The notes below the pieces were generated by a model that saw nothing but the letters and a program-made list of their open reading frames with translations, did no database searches and had not been told where the DNA came from. Position numbers and translations under genes: made by a program. A stretch of DNA of 64,000 bases from an uncultured Bacteroidota bacterium (lineage in GTDB: Bacteria > Bacteroidota > Bacteroidia > Flavobacteriales > Flavobacteriaceae): the NCBI GenBank assembly GCA_902512065.1, contig CABXHU010000002.1:24035-88034 (forward strand). Reading direction: 5' to 3'. Positions 27,162-37,681 of this stretch are shown piece by piece (position 1 is the first letter of the stretch; each line of letters opens with the position of its first letter).

Positions 27162-27163
27162 TG

Positions 27164-27910
27164 TTATATTGCTTTAGCTTCGTTATGAAGAAGATTTATT
27201 AATTCATCAACATCTTCTGATGAAACTAATGTTACTTCCGCTTTTGGTTGAGGTTTTTCAAAATTTACTGAACTTGTGGAATCGTCTAAATCAATTGGAT
27301 CTACTACTTGAAGTTCTTTTCTTCTAGCCATCATAATTCCTCTCATGTTAGGAATTCGTAAATCACTTTCTTCTACAATACCCTTTTGGCCAGCAATTAC
27401 AAGTGGTAGTTTTGATTCAACAATCTCTTTACCACCTTCAATTTCTCGACTTGCTGTTACACTGCCATTATTAATTTCTATACTAATACATTTATCAACA
27501 AAATTATAGTCTGTTAGTGCTGCAATCATTCCCGGAACCATACCGCCATTATAGTCTATAGATTCACGTCCTCCAATAACTAAATCATAGTTTTCAGATT
27601 TAACTAGACTCGCAACTTGTTTGGCTACATTAAGGCCGTTTTTTGGCTCCATGTTTATTCTAATTGCTTTATCTGCACCAATTGCAAGTGCTTTTCTTAA
27701 AGTTGGCTCCGTATCAGAAAGACCAACATTAATTACATCAACAGATGCTCCTTGTTTTTCTTTAAGCCACATTGCTCTTGTTAATCCAAACTCATCATTT
27801 GGATTAATTACAAATTGCACACCATTTTTGTCAAATTTTGAATTATTTTCCGTGAAATTTATTTTTGATGTGGTATCTGGAACATGACTTATACATACTA
27901 ATATTTTCAT
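27164..27910 (-). CDS. etfB: Electron transfer flavoprotein, beta subunit
   Basis: A 248-residue partner of EtfA that binds AMP and contacts dehydrogenases. I start at the ATG at 27910 (MKILVCISHVPDT), because the family begins there; the frame stays open 23 codons further upstream but that stretch looks like leader sequence. Visible motifs are DEFGLTRAMWLKE, GGRESIDYNGGMVPGMIA and IPNMRGIMMARRKEL. Confidence 0.96.
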   Translation of the reverse strand: MKILVCISHVPDTTSKINFTENNSKFDKNGVQFVINPNDEFGLTRAMWLKEKQGASVDVINVGLSDTEPTLRKALAIGADKAIRINMEPKNGLNVAKQVASLVKSENYDLVIGGRESIDYNGGMVPGMIAALTDYNFVDKCISIEINNGSVTASREIEGGKEIVESKLPLVIAGQKGIVEESDLRIPNMRGIMMARRKELQVVDPIDLDDSTSSVNFEKPQPKAEVTLVSSEDVDELINLLHNEAKAI

Positions 27911-28019
27911 TATATTTAAAGGGTAAAATTTGGTACACAAAAATACATAATTTAACTTATAATTATTATTATCAAACAAATATTTTTTACTATAGTATTT
28001 AATTCATATTTAAGTTTAT

Positions 28020-28027
28020 TATTTTTG
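28020..28027 (+). promoter_or_regulatory. -7 promoter element of pyruvate dehydrogenase E1 beta
   Basis: TATTTTTG matches TAnnTTTG and would start transcription near 28034, about 10 bases before the start codon at 28044. Confidence 0.5.
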
Positions 28028-28043
28028 CTGAAAATTTGATTTA

Positions 28044-29021
28044 ATGAGATCAATTCAATTTAGAGAAGCCGTGTGTGAGGCAATGAGTGAAGAAATGAGA
28101 AGAGACGAGAGTATCTACTTAATGGGAGAGGAAGTTGCTGAATACAATGGAGCATATAAGGCATCCAAAGGAATGCTTGAAGAGTTTGGAGATAAGCGTG
28201 TAATTGACACCCCTATTTCAGAATTGGGATTTGCAGGAGTTGCTATTGGATCAACTATGACAGGTAATCGTCCAATAGTTGAGTATATGACTTTTAATTT
28301 TTCACTTGTTGGTATTGATCAGATTATAAATAATGCAGCTAAAATTAGACAGATGTCAGGTGGGCAATTAAATTGCCCAATAGTTTTTAGAGGACCAACT
28401 GCATCTGCTGGTCAATTGGCAGCGACGCACTCTCAAGCTTTTGAGAGTTGGTATGCAAATACTCCTGGATTAAAAGTAATTGTACCATCAAATCCTTATG
28501 ATGCAAAAGGACTATTAAAATCTGCAATTAGAGATGATGACCCTGTGATTTTTATGGAAAGTGAACAAATGTATGGTGATAAGGGAGAGGTGCCAGAAGG
28601 AGAATATACCCTGCCTATAGGAGTGGCAGATATTAAAAGAGAAGGAAAAGATGTTACTATAGTCTCATTCGGCAAAATTATTAAGGAAGCTTATAAAGCT
28701 GCTGATGAATTAGCTAAGGAAAATATTTCTTGTGAAATTATTGATCTAAGAACTGTAAGACCAATGGATCATAAAACTATAATTGAATCAGTTAAAAAGA
28801 CCAATAGACTTGTTATTCTTGAAGAAGCATGGCCTTTTGGCAATGTATCAACTGAAATTACATATCAGGTTCAATCACAGGCTTTTGATTATTTAGACGC
28901 ACCTATAGAAAAAATTAATACAGCTGATACGCCAGCCCCATACTCTCCAGTATTGCTAAAAGAATGGCTTCCAAATAGTAAAGATGTGGTAAAAGCAGTA
29001 CACAAGGTGTTATACAAATAA
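28044..29021 (+). CDS. pdhB: Pyruvate dehydrogenase E1 component, beta subunit
   Basis: A 325-residue thiamine-diphosphate-enzyme subunit of the transketolase-like type that converts pyruvate toward acetyl-CoA with E1 alpha. Motifs: FREAVCEAMSEEM, VAEYNGAYKASKG (ThDP-site Glu), VIDTPISELGFAGVAIG, AATHSQAFESWYANTPGLKVI and the C-terminal TADTPAPYSPVLLKEWLP. No alpha-subunit or E2 gene adjoins it, which is common in Flavobacteriales. A branched-chain 2-oxoacid role is less likely. Confidence 0.93.
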   Translation: MRSIQFREAVCEAMSEEMRRDESIYLMGEEVAEYNGAYKASKGMLEEFGDKRVIDTPISELGFAGVAIGSTMTGNRPIVEYMTFNFSLVGIDQIINNAAKIRQMSGGQLNCPIVFRGPTASAGQLAATHSQAFESWYANTPGLKVIVPSNPYDAKGLLKSAIRDDDPVIFMESEQMYGDKGEVPEGEYTLPIGVADIKREGKDVTIVSFGKIIKEAYKAADELAKENISCEIIDLRTVRPMDHKTIIESVKKTNRLVILEEAWPFGNVSTEITYQVQSQAFDYLDAPIEKINTADTPAPYSPVLLKEWLPNSKDVVKAVHKVLYK

Positions 29022-29056
29022 AATATCTGAGTGTTTTTTAATTACAGCTATTTCAT

Positions 29057-29064
29057 TATTTTTG
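29057..29064 (+). promoter_or_regulatory. -7 promoter element of the membrane pyrophosphatase gene
   Basis: TATTTTTG fits TAnnTTTG; transcription would begin near 29071, 20 bases before the gene. Confidence 0.5.
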
Positions 29065-29090
29065 CCAACTAAATAAAAAAATATACAATT

Positions 29091-31466
29091 ATGGATGCAA
29101 TGATGATATATATGCCAATTGCTATGGCACTTCTAGGTTTAGCCTACGTATTTTATAAAAGATCATGGGTTATGAAACAAGATGCCGGTGATGGGAAGAT
29201 GAAAGAAATTTCAGACCACATATATGTCGGGGCATTAGCATTTTTAAATGCAGAATATAAATTATTATCAATTTTTGTTATTGCAGTCAGTTTAGCACTG
29301 GCAGGAATATCATTTGTTGTTCCTACTACACATATATTAATTGTTGTAGCATTTGTATTTGGCGCTTTTTTCTCAGCACTTGCTGGGAATATGGGTATGA
29401 AAATCGCTACAAAGACAAATGTAAGAACTACTCAGGCTGCTAAGACGAGTTTGCCTGATGCATTGAATATATCATTTGCAGGAGGAACTGTTATGGGATT
29501 AGGAGTAGCTGGTTTAGCTGTGCTAGGTCTAACAGCATTTTTTATATTCTTCTTTAAATTTTTTATGAGTGGTGCGTGGACATCTGTCGATGATATGACA
29601 ATTGTCCTTGAAACTCTAGCAGGGTTTTCTCTAGGTGCAGAATCAATAGCATTATTTGCTAGAGTAGGTGGAGGAATATATACAAAGGCAGCTGATGTTG
29701 GAGCTGATTTAGTTGGAAAAGTTGAAGCAGGAATTCCTGAAGATGATCCTAGAAATCCAGCTACAATTGCTGACAATGTTGGAGACAATGTTGGAGATGT
29801 TGCAGGAATGGGGGCTGATTTATTCGGTTCTTATGTTGCAACAGTATTGGCAGCAATGGTGCTTGGTAATTATGTGATTAAGGACATGGGAGGCTCTATT
29901 GATGATGTCTTCGGTGGTATTGGCCCAATTCTATTGCCAATGGCAATTGCAGGTGTAGGGATTATCATATCTCTAATTGGAACAATGGTGGTAAAGATTA
30001 ACTCTAATGATGCTAAGGAAGATGAGGTAATGGGAGCCTTAAATAAAGGAAATTGGCTTTCTATATTTTTAGTTGCTATCACATGTTATTTTCTTGTAGG
30101 CTATATGTTGCCTGAAACTATGACTATGCAATTTTTTGGAGAAGGGGCTAGAGATATTTCATCAATGAATGTGTTCTATGCCACATTAACAGGGCTTGTA
30201 GTAGGCTGGCTAATATCTTCTATTACTGAATATTACACAGGACTGGGGAAAAAACCAGTTCTTGAAATTGTTCAAAAATCTAGTACTGGAGCAGGAACTA
30301 ATATTATTGCTGGTTTAGCTACAGGGATGATGTCTACATTTGGATCTGTACTATTATTTGCAGCAGCAATTTGGACTGCATATGCTTTTGCAGGATTTTA
30401 TGGAGTTGCTTTATCAGCATCTGCTATGATGGCAACTACTGGAATGCAATTAGCAATTGATGCCTTTGGGCCAATTTCTGACAATGCAGGTGGTATTGCA
30501 GAAATGAGCGAACAAGATCCAATTGTAAGAGAAAGAACAGATATTTTAGATTCAGTTGGTAATACCACTGCAGCTACAGGAAAAGGATTTGCTATTGCTT
30601 CTGCAGCATTAACTTCGTTAGCTCTTTTTGCAGCTTATGTAACTTTTACTGGTATTGATGGAATTAATATCTTCAAAGCTCCAGTTTTAGCAATGTTATT
30701 TGTTGGAGGAATGATACCTGTTGTATTTTCTGCATTAGCAATGAATGCTGTAGGTAAGGCTGCAATGGAAATGGTGTATGAAGTTAGAAGACAGTTTAAA
30801 GAGATTCCAGGAATTATGAAAGGAACTGGAAAACCTGAATATGATAAGTGTGTTGCTATATCTACTCAAGCATCACTAAAAGAAATGGTATTGCCTGGAA
30901 TATTAACTATTGGCACACCTATCCTTATCACTGTATTGCCTATGTTAATGGGCATGGACAATCAAGCTATAGCTGAAATGTTAGGTGGATATATGGCTGG
31001 GGTAACAGTAAGTGGAGTGTTATGGGCTATTTTCCAAAACAATGCTGGTGGAGCATGGGATAATGCAAAAAAATCATTTGAGGCTGGAGTGGAGATTAAT
31101 GGAGAAATGACATACAAAGGGTCTGAGGCTCACAAGGCATCTGTTACTGGTGATACTGTAGGTGACCCATTTAAAGATACTTCTGGACCTTCAATGAATA
31201 TTTTAATTAAACTTACTTGTTTGATTGGATTAGTAATTGCTCCTATTTTAGGTGGGCATTCAGTAAGCTCAATTCATGAAGAACATAATACAGTTGAAAT
31301 AAATGTTAATGCTTCAAGTGAAGATGCTGAAAATGTTACTGCAACGGTTGAAATAGTAACTAATAAAGCTGGAGTTCAAACTAAAGTATCCTCTGTTATT
31401 GAAGGCACTCAATCAGAAGTAGACGAAACAATTAAGGAAATTGTAACAGAAGCTAAAGAAAACTAA
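29091..31466 (+). CDS. hppA: Membrane-bound proton/sodium-pumping pyrophosphatase, K+-dependent type
   Basis: A 791-residue integral membrane enzyme that couples pyrophosphate hydrolysis to ion pumping. The catalytic site is seen as [11 protein letters not shown] (from about 202) followed by [22 protein letters not shown], and again near the C-terminus as [12 protein letters not shown] and [25 protein letters not shown] (490-499) has Ala and Gly where K+-independent enzymes have Lys and Thr, so it should need K+. Whether H+ or Na+ is pumped cannot be told by eye. The last about 60 residues form an extra polar tail past the usual C-terminus. Confidence 0.96.
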   Translation: MDAMMIYMPIAMALLGLAYVFYKRSWVMKQDAGDGKMKEISDHIYVGALAFLNAEYKLLSIFVIAVSLALAGISFVVPTTHILIVVAFVFGAFFSALAGNMGMKIATKTNVRTTQAAKTSLPDALNISFAGGTVMGLGVAGLAVLGLTAFFIFFFKFFMSGAWTSVDDMTIVLETLAGFSLGAESIALFARVGGGIYTKAADVGADLVGKVEAGIPEDDPRNPATIADNVGDNVGDVAGMGADLFGSYVATVLAAMVLGNYVIKDMGGSIDDVFGGIGPILLPMAIAGVGIIISLIGTMVVKINSNDAKEDEVMGALNKGNWLSIFLVAITCYFLVGYMLPETMTMQFFGEGARDISSMNVFYATLTGLVVGWLISSITEYYTGLGKKPVLEIVQKSSTGAGTNIIAGLATGMMSTFGSVLLFAAAIWTAYAFAGFYGVALSASAMMATTGMQLAIDAFGPISDNAGGIAEMSEQDPIVRERTDILDSVGNTTAATGKGFAIASAALTSLALFAAYVTFTGIDGINIFKAPVLAMLFVGGMIPVVFSALAMNAVGKAAMEMVYEVRRQFKEIPGIMKGTGKPEYDKCVAISTQASLKEMVLPGILTIGTPILITVLPMLMGMDNQAIAEMLGGYMAGVTVSGVLWAIFQNNAGGAWDNAKKSFEAGVEINGEMTYKGSEAHKASVTGDTVGDPFKDTSGPSMNILIKLTCLIGLVIAPILGGHSVSSIHEEHNTVEINVNASSEDAENVTATVEIVTNKAGVQTKVSSVIEGTQSEVDETIKEIVTEAKEN

Positions 31467-31470
31467 AGTA

Positions 31471-32076
31471 TTATTTTAATTTTTCATCTATTAGATCAAT
31501 AATTTTTTTGAGATCCCCTTTGTTTTCAACAAAATCAAGATCATCAATATCGACTACTAATAGATTGCCTTTTTTATAATTATGAATCCATGCTTCATAC
31601 CTCTCATTTAATCTACTTAAGTATTCTATACTTATAGAATTTTCATAATCTCTTCCTCTTTTATGAATTTGTGAAACTAAATTTGGAATAGAGCTTCTAA
31701 GATATACTAATAGGTCAGGGGCTTGAACAGTCCCCTCCATTAAATCAAAAAGAGATCTGTAGTTTTCATAATCACGATTTGTCATAAGTCCCATTGCGTG
31801 AAGATTTGGTGCAAAAATGTTTGCATCCTCATAAATGGTTCTATCTTGGACTACATTTTTTTTACTACTAATAATACCTCTTAGTTGTCTAAAGCGACTA
31901 TTTAGAAAATAAATTTGAAGATTAAAACTCCATCTTTCCATTTGATTATAAAAATCATCTAGATAAGGGTTGTCTACAACATCTTCAAGTTCAACATCAT
32001 ATTTATAGTGCTTGCCAAGTGATTTGGACAGTGTAGTTTTTCCAGCACCAATATTTCCTGCTATAGCAATATGCAT
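31471..32076 (-). CDS. Deoxynucleoside kinase
   Basis: A 201-residue P-loop kinase of the deoxyadenosine/deoxyguanosine kinase family that phosphorylates salvaged deoxynucleosides. The P-loop is AGNIGAGKTTL (6-16). The ERW/DRTIYED region (QDRTIYEDANIF) gives the substrate-site residues, and KRGRDYENSISIEYLSRLNERYEAWI the lid. It converges on hppA with a 4-base gap and lies 3 bases after the gene at 32080-32862. Confidence 0.93.
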   Translation of the reverse strand: MHIAIAGNIGAGKTTLSKSLGKHYKYDVELEDVVDNPYLDDFYNQMERWSFNLQIYFLNSRFRQLRGIISSKKNVVQDRTIYEDANIFAPNLHAMGLMTNRDYENYRSLFDLMEGTVQAPDLLVYLRSSIPNLVSQIHKRGRDYENSISIEYLSRLNERYEAWIHNYKKGNLLVVDIDDLDFVENKGDLKKIIDLIDEKLK

Positions 32077-32079
32077 AGT

Positions 32080-32862
32080 TTAATTTATTTTAATTTGAAA
32101 TTGATTTAAAAAATCCTCATCATAAATATACAAGGTTTCGTTGATTACAAAAAAATCTTTTATAAATAATTTTGGATGAATAATTTTTTTCAGTGTTTTA
32201 TCAATCTCATTGAATAATATTAGATTATTTTTTGATTGAAAAATCAGATAATTTTTATAAAAATTAAAGGAATCTATTTGATTAATTTCAATTTTATAAA
32301 TCAATGATCCTCTATAATTAAATTTATATAAGTAATTGTTTGTATGTAGCCAGCAATAATTAGAATTTCCTTTTAATGATTTAATTTCACCCTCAATAGG
32401 AATATTAATATTATCAAATGAATCGTTAATAAAATTATATTTTTTAAGTCTCATAGAAATCCCATCATATACCCAAATATTATTTTCATTTGATGATGAG
32501 AATTCTTCAACATTAATTAAAGGATTGGAATAATTAAAATTAATTTTTTTAATCTCATTTAATTTATTATCTAAAATAATTATTGAATTTTGATCCTTGT
32601 AAAATAATTTTACTTGTAATGGGTTAAATAAATCAAATTTGTAGAGTTCGCCTAAATTAATGTTATTGTAAGTATAGGATATTTCCTGGTTTTTTTTAAC
32701 TATTGAATTGTTAACTAAGTAGAATCTATAATCTTCGTAGCTGTAAGAGATTTGAATTGAATCATTGTGTGGAGTTTTAGATTTTAGTAACAATGAGATG
32801 TTTTCTTGTCCAAAAAAAACAAAATTTACAGATAAAAAATAAAGCAATAAAATAATCCTCAT
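32080..32862 (-). CDS. Exported beta-propeller-like protein, unknown function
   Basis: A 260-residue protein with a signal peptide (about 1-18, MRIILLLYFLSVNFVFFGQ). The rest alternates short beta strands, with repeated patterns such as VKLFYKDQNSIIILDNKLNEIKKI and CWLHTNNYLYKFNYRG that suggest a propeller. Small secreted proteins of this type are common in Flavobacteriales beside the deoxynucleoside kinase gene, but I cannot name a family. Probably co-transcribed with the kinase. Confidence 0.8.
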   Translation of the reverse strand: MRIILLLYFLSVNFVFFGQENISLLLKSKTPHNDSIQISYSYEDYRFYLVNNSIVKKNQEISYTYNNINLGELYKFDLFNPLQVKLFYKDQNSIIILDNKLNEIKKINFNYSNPLINVEEFSSSNENNIWVYDGISMRLKKYNFINDSFDNINIPIEGEIKSLKGNSNYCWLHTNNYLYKFNYRGSLIYKIEINQIDSFNFYKNYLIFQSKNNLILFNEIDKTLKKIIHPKLFIKDFFVINETLYIYDEDFLNQFQIKIN

Positions 32863-32932
32863 GGATTTGAAAGTACAAAAAAATTATGATTATTTTAACT
32901 TGAAATTAACATTTCATCTTATGAGTAATAAC

Positions 32933-32940
32933 TAGCTTTG
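32933..32940 (+). promoter_or_regulatory. -7 promoter element of the GLPGLI gene
   Basis: TAGCTTTG fits TAnnTTTG; transcription would begin near 32947, about 8 bases before the start codon at 32955. Confidence 0.5.
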
Positions 32941-32954
32941 AGAAAAATATTTTT

Positions 32955-33800
32955 ATGAGAAATTACATCTTAATTTTTATAGCACTATTTTCATTTAATT
33001 TTCTTTACGCTCAAGATTTTCAGGGAAAAGCATATTATATGTCAAAAACTTCTTTTGATCTTGGGGAATGGGGAGCAAAAATGAGTACCGAGCAAAAGAA
33101 CCAAATGAAGGCCAGAATGAAGAATATGTTAGAGAAGACATTCATTTTAACTTTCAATAAGGTTGAGTCTACTTTTAAAGAAGAGGAACGACTAGCAGCT
33201 CCTGGACAGGGAAGAAGTTGGGGAAGCTGGGGGTCAGGAGCTGGTCCTAGATATAAAAATGTAAAAGATAGAATCTCATTAGAGGAGGTTGAATTTTTTG
33301 GAAAGAAATTTTTAGTAAGTGATGATATGAATGCGATAAAATGGGAGATGACATCTGAGCAAAAGAAGATAGGAGATTACACTTGTTTTAAGGCAATAGC
33401 TAAGAAAAAAGCACCATTTGATTGGAGTAAGGCATTTGCTCCTCCTAGACCCAGAGGAGATAGAGCAAAAGATTCTACTAACAAAAAACGTGAAGCTAAA
33501 ATGATTGAAGTTCCAAAGACTATTGATATCGTAGCATGGTATACACCGCAAATACCCGTAAGTCATGGCCCTGGAGAATTTGGAGGATTACCAGGTCTTA
33601 TATTGGAATTAAATACTGATAACATAGTGCTTCTGTGTTCAAAAATTGTTATGAATCCTGAAAAGAAAGATGAAATATTAAAGCCTTCTAAAGGGGAACA
33701 AGTCACTAGAAATGAATACGATGAAATCGTTAAATTAAAAACGGAAGAAATGAAAAACATGTATCAGTCAAGAGGAAAAAGAGGTGGTAGAAAATTTTAA
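32955..33800 (+). CDS. GLPGLI family protein
   Basis: A 281-residue exported protein with a signal peptide (1-19, ends LYAQ). It contains the eponymous motif FGGLPGLILEL (about 209-219) preceded by VAWYTPQIPVSHGPGE, the conserved core of the Bacteroidota GLPGLI family of unknown function. The middle has a Gly/Trp-rich stretch and a Lys/Arg-rich region. It is followed at once by an outer-membrane barrel protein, the usual genetic partner. Confidence 0.93.
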   Translation: MRNYILIFIALFSFNFLYAQDFQGKAYYMSKTSFDLGEWGAKMSTEQKNQMKARMKNMLEKTFILTFNKVESTFKEEERLAAPGQGRSWGSWGSGAGPRYKNVKDRISLEEVEFFGKKFLVSDDMNAIKWEMTSEQKKIGDYTCFKAIAKKKAPFDWSKAFAPPRPRGDRAKDSTNKKREAKMIEVPKTIDIVAWYTPQIPVSHGPGEFGGLPGLILELNTDNIVLLCSKIVMNPEKKDEILKPSKGEQVTRNEYDEIVKLKTEEMKNMYQSRGKRGGRKF

Positions 33801-33810
33801 CTATATTCTT

Positions 33811-36519
33811 ATGAAAAAATTTCTTGTATTTATTTTAGTTCTGAATTCTTCATTATTATTTTCTCAATTAAAAATGGAAGGTAAGGTAACTGACAGCTTA
33901 AATAAACCTTTAGAACTTGCAAATATTATTTTAATAAATAGTGAAACAAATGCACTTGAATCATTCGCTATTTCTGATCCTAATGGAGAATATAAGGTTG
34001 CCATAAAAAAGAATTCAAGTTATAACTTACAGGTTAGTTACATTGGTATGGCCAACTACAGTCAGCTTATAAAAACTGAAGAATCAGACATCTCAAAAGA
34101 TTTTATCCTTTATGAAAACAATGTATTAGATGCCGTAGAATTAACTTATGAGATGCCAGTTGTAGTTAAAGGAGACACTCTAGTTTATGATGCAGATTCT
34201 TTTAAAACAGGAACAGAAAGAAAACTTGAGGATGTGCTAAAGAACCTTCCCGGAGTTGAAATAAATGATGACGGAGAAATTGAGGTAGAAGGTAAAGCAG
34301 TAACTAAATTGATGGTAGAGGGTAAAGACTTTTTTGATGGCGATTCAAAAATTGCTTCAAAAAACATTCCTTCAAGCGCCGTGGACAAGGTAGAGATATT
34401 AAAAAACTATGCTGAAATAGGTCAGCTTAGCTCTGTTCAAAATAACCAGGATAACATAGCAATAAACATAAAACTTAAAAAAGGAAAAGATAAATTTTGG
34501 TTTGGTACGGTTACAGCAGGAGCAGGTGATTCACCTGTAGAAAACTTACATCTTTTTCAGCCAAAGCTTTTTTATTATAGCCCCTCTTATAGTATTAATG
34601 TAATTGGAGATTTAAATAATATAGGAGAACAAGCATTTACTCAAAGAGATTTCTGGAATTTTTCAGGAGGTTTTAAAAAGCCAAGTGGTAAAAGCGGAAC
34701 TAGTATAAGTTTAGGGAATAATAACTTAGGATTCCTTCAATTACAAAATAATAGAGCTAAAGACATTAATACTGAGTTTGCTGCTATTAATGCTAGCTAT
34801 TCACCAAATAAGAAAACTGATTATTCAGGTTTCGCAATTTTAACTAACAGTGAAATTGAGCTTCAAGAAAATAATTCTACTCAATATATTGATCAAGGTC
34901 TTGGAATTCCTGATGAAAATACTGAAAAAAACACATTTCAAACAAGTAATTTAGCAATTGGAAAATTTACTGTAAAGCATAAGCCCAACCTTAACAATCA
35001 ATTGGACTATGAAGTACTTGGAAGAATTACAGAGGAGGATCAAGATCAAAATTATTTATCTTCAGTAATTGGCCAAATTGATCAAAATGAGGATGTAGAG
35101 ACATACAATATCAGCCAAAATTTAAATTACTATTACACGCTAGATGATAAAAATATATTTGCATTTGAAGCGCAACATGTAATTAAGAACGAAGATCCCT
35201 TTTATAATGCAATTTTGGAGAATAACTTAAATTATCAATCAACTGCTATTGGATTAGGGCTTGTTACTACTGAATCAAATTTCAATCTTGCTCAAGAGAG
35301 AAAAGTAAAATCTAATCAATTGGATGCAAAATTAGATTATTGGAATATTTTAAACATTAAGAGTGACCTAAATTTTACTTTAGGAGCTATATATAGCAAT
35401 CAAAAATTTGATTCTGAGATTTTTCAATTTATAGAAAATAGTATTTTTTATCCGACTCCTATGATTAATGATGGTCTAGATTATAATGATACAGATTATA
35501 CTTTTACTGATTTATATTTAGGAATGCATTATAGGTTAAAAACAGGAAAATTTACTATTAGCCCAGGCTTTACAGCACATGCATATAATTCAAAAAACAC
35601 ACAATTTGGAACTGATTATTCTGATTCTTTTTTCAAGTTATTGCCAGATTTTAATGTTATAATTCAGTTAAAAAACAGTGAGAATATAAGATTTAATTAT
35701 GCTATGCGAACACAATTTACTGATGTAACTAAGCTAGCAAGGGGTCTGGTATTAAATAATTATAACTCCATATTTTATGGTGATCAAGAACTTCAGAATG
35801 CATTATCGCATAATATAAATTTATCTTACTATAGTTTTAACTTATTTAATTATACAAATGTTTTTGCTAGACTTTCATATAATAAATCTATAGATCAAAT
35901 AAGAAATCTTACAAGTTTTGAAAGTGTAATTGCGACAAGTTCACCATTTAACTCATCATTTGCTGATGAGACATTCTCAGCATCAGGAAGATATCAAAGA
36001 TCATTTGGGAAGGTTAGAACCACTTTAAGCACGAGCTATAATTATTCTAAATTTAATCAGTTTATTCAAAGTATTCAGAACCCATCTCTAAGTGAGAGTT
36101 TTTCTCAAAATTATAAAGGCTCCATTAGGACATTATTTAAAACAGCACCAAATATTGAGCTGGGTTATTCTTATAATTTAAGCGACAATAATATAGGAGA
36201 TATTAGCACTAAATATTACACTAAAAGCCCTTATGTTGATATTGATGCCTTAATTTTAAAAAGCTTCACTTTTAGAACAAATTACTCGCAAACAAAATTT
36301 AGTGATCAAGACAATCTAATTAATAGCTATAAGTTTTGGGATGCTTCACTTTCATACAGAAAGGACAAGGATAGTAAGTGGGAGTATGAAATAAAAGCTT
36401 CAAACCTTCTAGATACTAGATCGCAAAGTAATTCAAGTATTTCCAACATATCTATAAGTGCTACGGAATATTTTATTCAGCCTAGATTTATAACTTTTAG
36501 GTTTATCTATAGTTTATAG
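33811..36519 (+). CDS. TonB-receptor-like outer-membrane protein with carboxypeptidase-regulatory-like domain
   Basis: A 902-residue outer-membrane protein. A signal peptide (1-18) is followed by a carboxypeptidase-regulatory-like beta domain (about 22-100, KMEGKVTDSLNKPLELANIIL), a plug-like region (ERKLEDVLKNLPGVEINDDGEIEVEGKAV) and a long barrel ending in FRFIYSL. I start at ATG 33811; an upstream in-frame GTG at 33784 lies inside the preceding gene and would bury the signal peptide. It pairs with the GLPGLI protein. No N-terminal TonB box is obvious. Function unknown. Confidence 0.9.
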   Translation: MKKFLVFILVLNSSLLFSQLKMEGKVTDSLNKPLELANIILINSETNALESFAISDPNGEYKVAIKKNSSYNLQVSYIGMANYSQLIKTEESDISKDFILYENNVLDAVELTYEMPVVVKGDTLVYDADSFKTGTERKLEDVLKNLPGVEINDDGEIEVEGKAVTKLMVEGKDFFDGDSKIASKNIPSSAVDKVEILKNYAEIGQLSSVQNNQDNIAINIKLKKGKDKFWFGTVTAGAGDSPVENLHLFQPKLFYYSPSYSINVIGDLNNIGEQAFTQRDFWNFSGGFKKPSGKSGTSISLGNNNLGFLQLQNNRAKDINTEFAAINASYSPNKKTDYSGFAILTNSEIELQENNSTQYIDQGLGIPDENTEKNTFQTSNLAIGKFTVKHKPNLNNQLDYEVLGRITEEDQDQNYLSSVIGQIDQNEDVETYNISQNLNYYYTLDDKNIFAFEAQHVIKNEDPFYNAILENNLNYQSTAIGLGLVTTESNFNLAQERKVKSNQLDAKLDYWNILNIKSDLNFTLGAIYSNQKFDSEIFQFIENSIFYPTPMINDGLDYNDTDYTFTDLYLGMHYRLKTGKFTISPGFTAHAYNSKNTQFGTDYSDSFFKLLPDFNVIIQLKNSENIRFNYAMRTQFTDVTKLARGLVLNNYNSIFYGDQELQNALSHNINLSYYSFNLFNYTNVFARLSYNKSIDQIRNLTSFESVIATSSPFNSSFADETFSASGRYQRSFGKVRTTLSTSYNYSKFNQFIQSIQNPSLSESFSQNYKGSIRTLFKTAPNIELGYSYNLSDNNIGDISTKYYTKSPYVDIDALILKSFTFRTNYSQTKFSDQDNLINSYKFWDASLSYRKDKDSKWEYEIKASNLLDTRSQSNSSISNISISATEYFIQPRFITFRFIYSL

Positions 36520-36580
36520 TAAATGTTTTTGTTTCAAAATTTATTTTATTGTGTCTGTCCAATTTATTAGTATTAAAAAA

Positions 36581-37561
36581 TCAGTAAAGTAAATTTATTC
36601 TTTTCGGGATCTGTAAGGTCTTTATAAAATATTTTTCTAATACTAATAATGAAATGAGCTTCTCTCTATTGTAGTCCTTAAATTGACTAACATAAGTGTT
36701 AGCATTTTCAATGATTTTCAAGCATTCATCTACATTATTTATATAATAATTCAATTTTTCTTCAAGATTAGAATAGTCATCATTTATTTCTATATAATGA
36801 TAATCTGCAACTAGCTTACTTTCCATAAACCATGATTCTATTTTTGGTTTTGCCATTACAGCTATAGAATTTGATGACATTACCCATTTTAGATTAGTTG
36901 CAACATCCACTCCTTCAACACATAAGACAAACTTGTATTTTAAATGATCTTCAATTGATATTTTATCTTTAATCCAATGATCATGATCTGTATTTTTATT
37001 TATTTGACCTAAATCACATAGATGATGATTAAAATATATTTTATAAAAACTAGTTCTTTTCTTATGTTTTTTAGTAACAGCCCCTCTCCCTATTAAGATG
37101 TTTTTCTTGTCAGCAAACTGATTTGAATCATTTGTGTAAGTAAAATGCCTTACTTTATTTAATTTAAATAAAATTGAGTTTTTTTGATTTTCCGCTATTG
37201 GTCTACTTTTTACAATAGAAGGAATTTCAGGAATATGTGTAATATCTCCAAATAAGAAATTCATTTTTAGTGATGACTTAAAATATCTAGTAAATTCATA
37301 GCTGTCAAAAAAGTATGTTTTATGAAAATTTTTAATTTTTAGTTTAGATAATTCTGAAACATTTTCTGATAAATTTATATCTCTATCTAACTTATTGTAG
37401 AAATTAACTCGCATCTTAATATAGTCATCATCATACTTTTGAATTTCATCTAGATTTTTCTTAAGACTATTCCTATACAAGAAATTAGGAATTAATAATT
37501 TTAAGAAATTTAATGAGTAGTATAATTGCTTATTATTTCTATGAGATTTTTTACTTAACAA
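36581..37561 (-). CDS. GT90-like glycosyltransferase (CAP10/lipopolysaccharide-modifying type)
   Basis: A 326-residue protein whose second half matches the glycosyltransferase 90 pattern: IEDHLKYKFVLCVEGVDVATNLKWVMSSNSIAVM, ESWFMESKLVADYHYIEINDDYSNLEEKL. GT90 members add xylose or other sugars to glycans; here a lipopolysaccharide or capsule role is inferred. The only start in this frame before residue 49 is TTG at 37561. It stands alone between genes of other function and is very AT-rich. Confidence 0.8.
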   Translation of the reverse strand: MLSKKSHRNNKQLYYSLNFLKLLIPNFLYRNSLKKNLDEIQKYDDDYIKMRVNFYNKLDRDINLSENVSELSKLKIKNFHKTYFFDSYEFTRYFKSSLKMNFLFGDITHIPEIPSIVKSRPIAENQKNSILFKLNKVRHFTYTNDSNQFADKKNILIGRGAVTKKHKKRTSFYKIYFNHHLCDLGQINKNTDHDHWIKDKISIEDHLKYKFVLCVEGVDVATNLKWVMSSNSIAVMAKPKIESWFMESKLVADYHYIEINDDYSNLEEKLNYYINNVDECLKIIENANTYVSQFKDYNREKLISLLVLEKYFIKTLQIPKRINLLY

Positions 37562-37681
37562 GAAAACATATTTAATAATTAATAAATTACGTTTTTTTTA
37601 TTATTAAAATAAATTTAACATAAATTAAAAAATTTAAAAAAAAGATTAAAAAATAAATAAGTAATCATACTTTTAGTATTA

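Noticed and set aside
29432..29788. A 118-codon open frame antisense to the membrane pyrophosphatase gene
   Set aside because: It is fully inside hppA, has Ser/Pro/Ala-rich sequence typical of antisense frames over a hydrophobic membrane protein, and has no promoter or partner.
33784..33811. GTG at 33784 as start of the outer-membrane protein
   Set aside because: It overlaps the GLPGLI gene and puts nine residues before a clean signal peptide beginning at ATG 33811.
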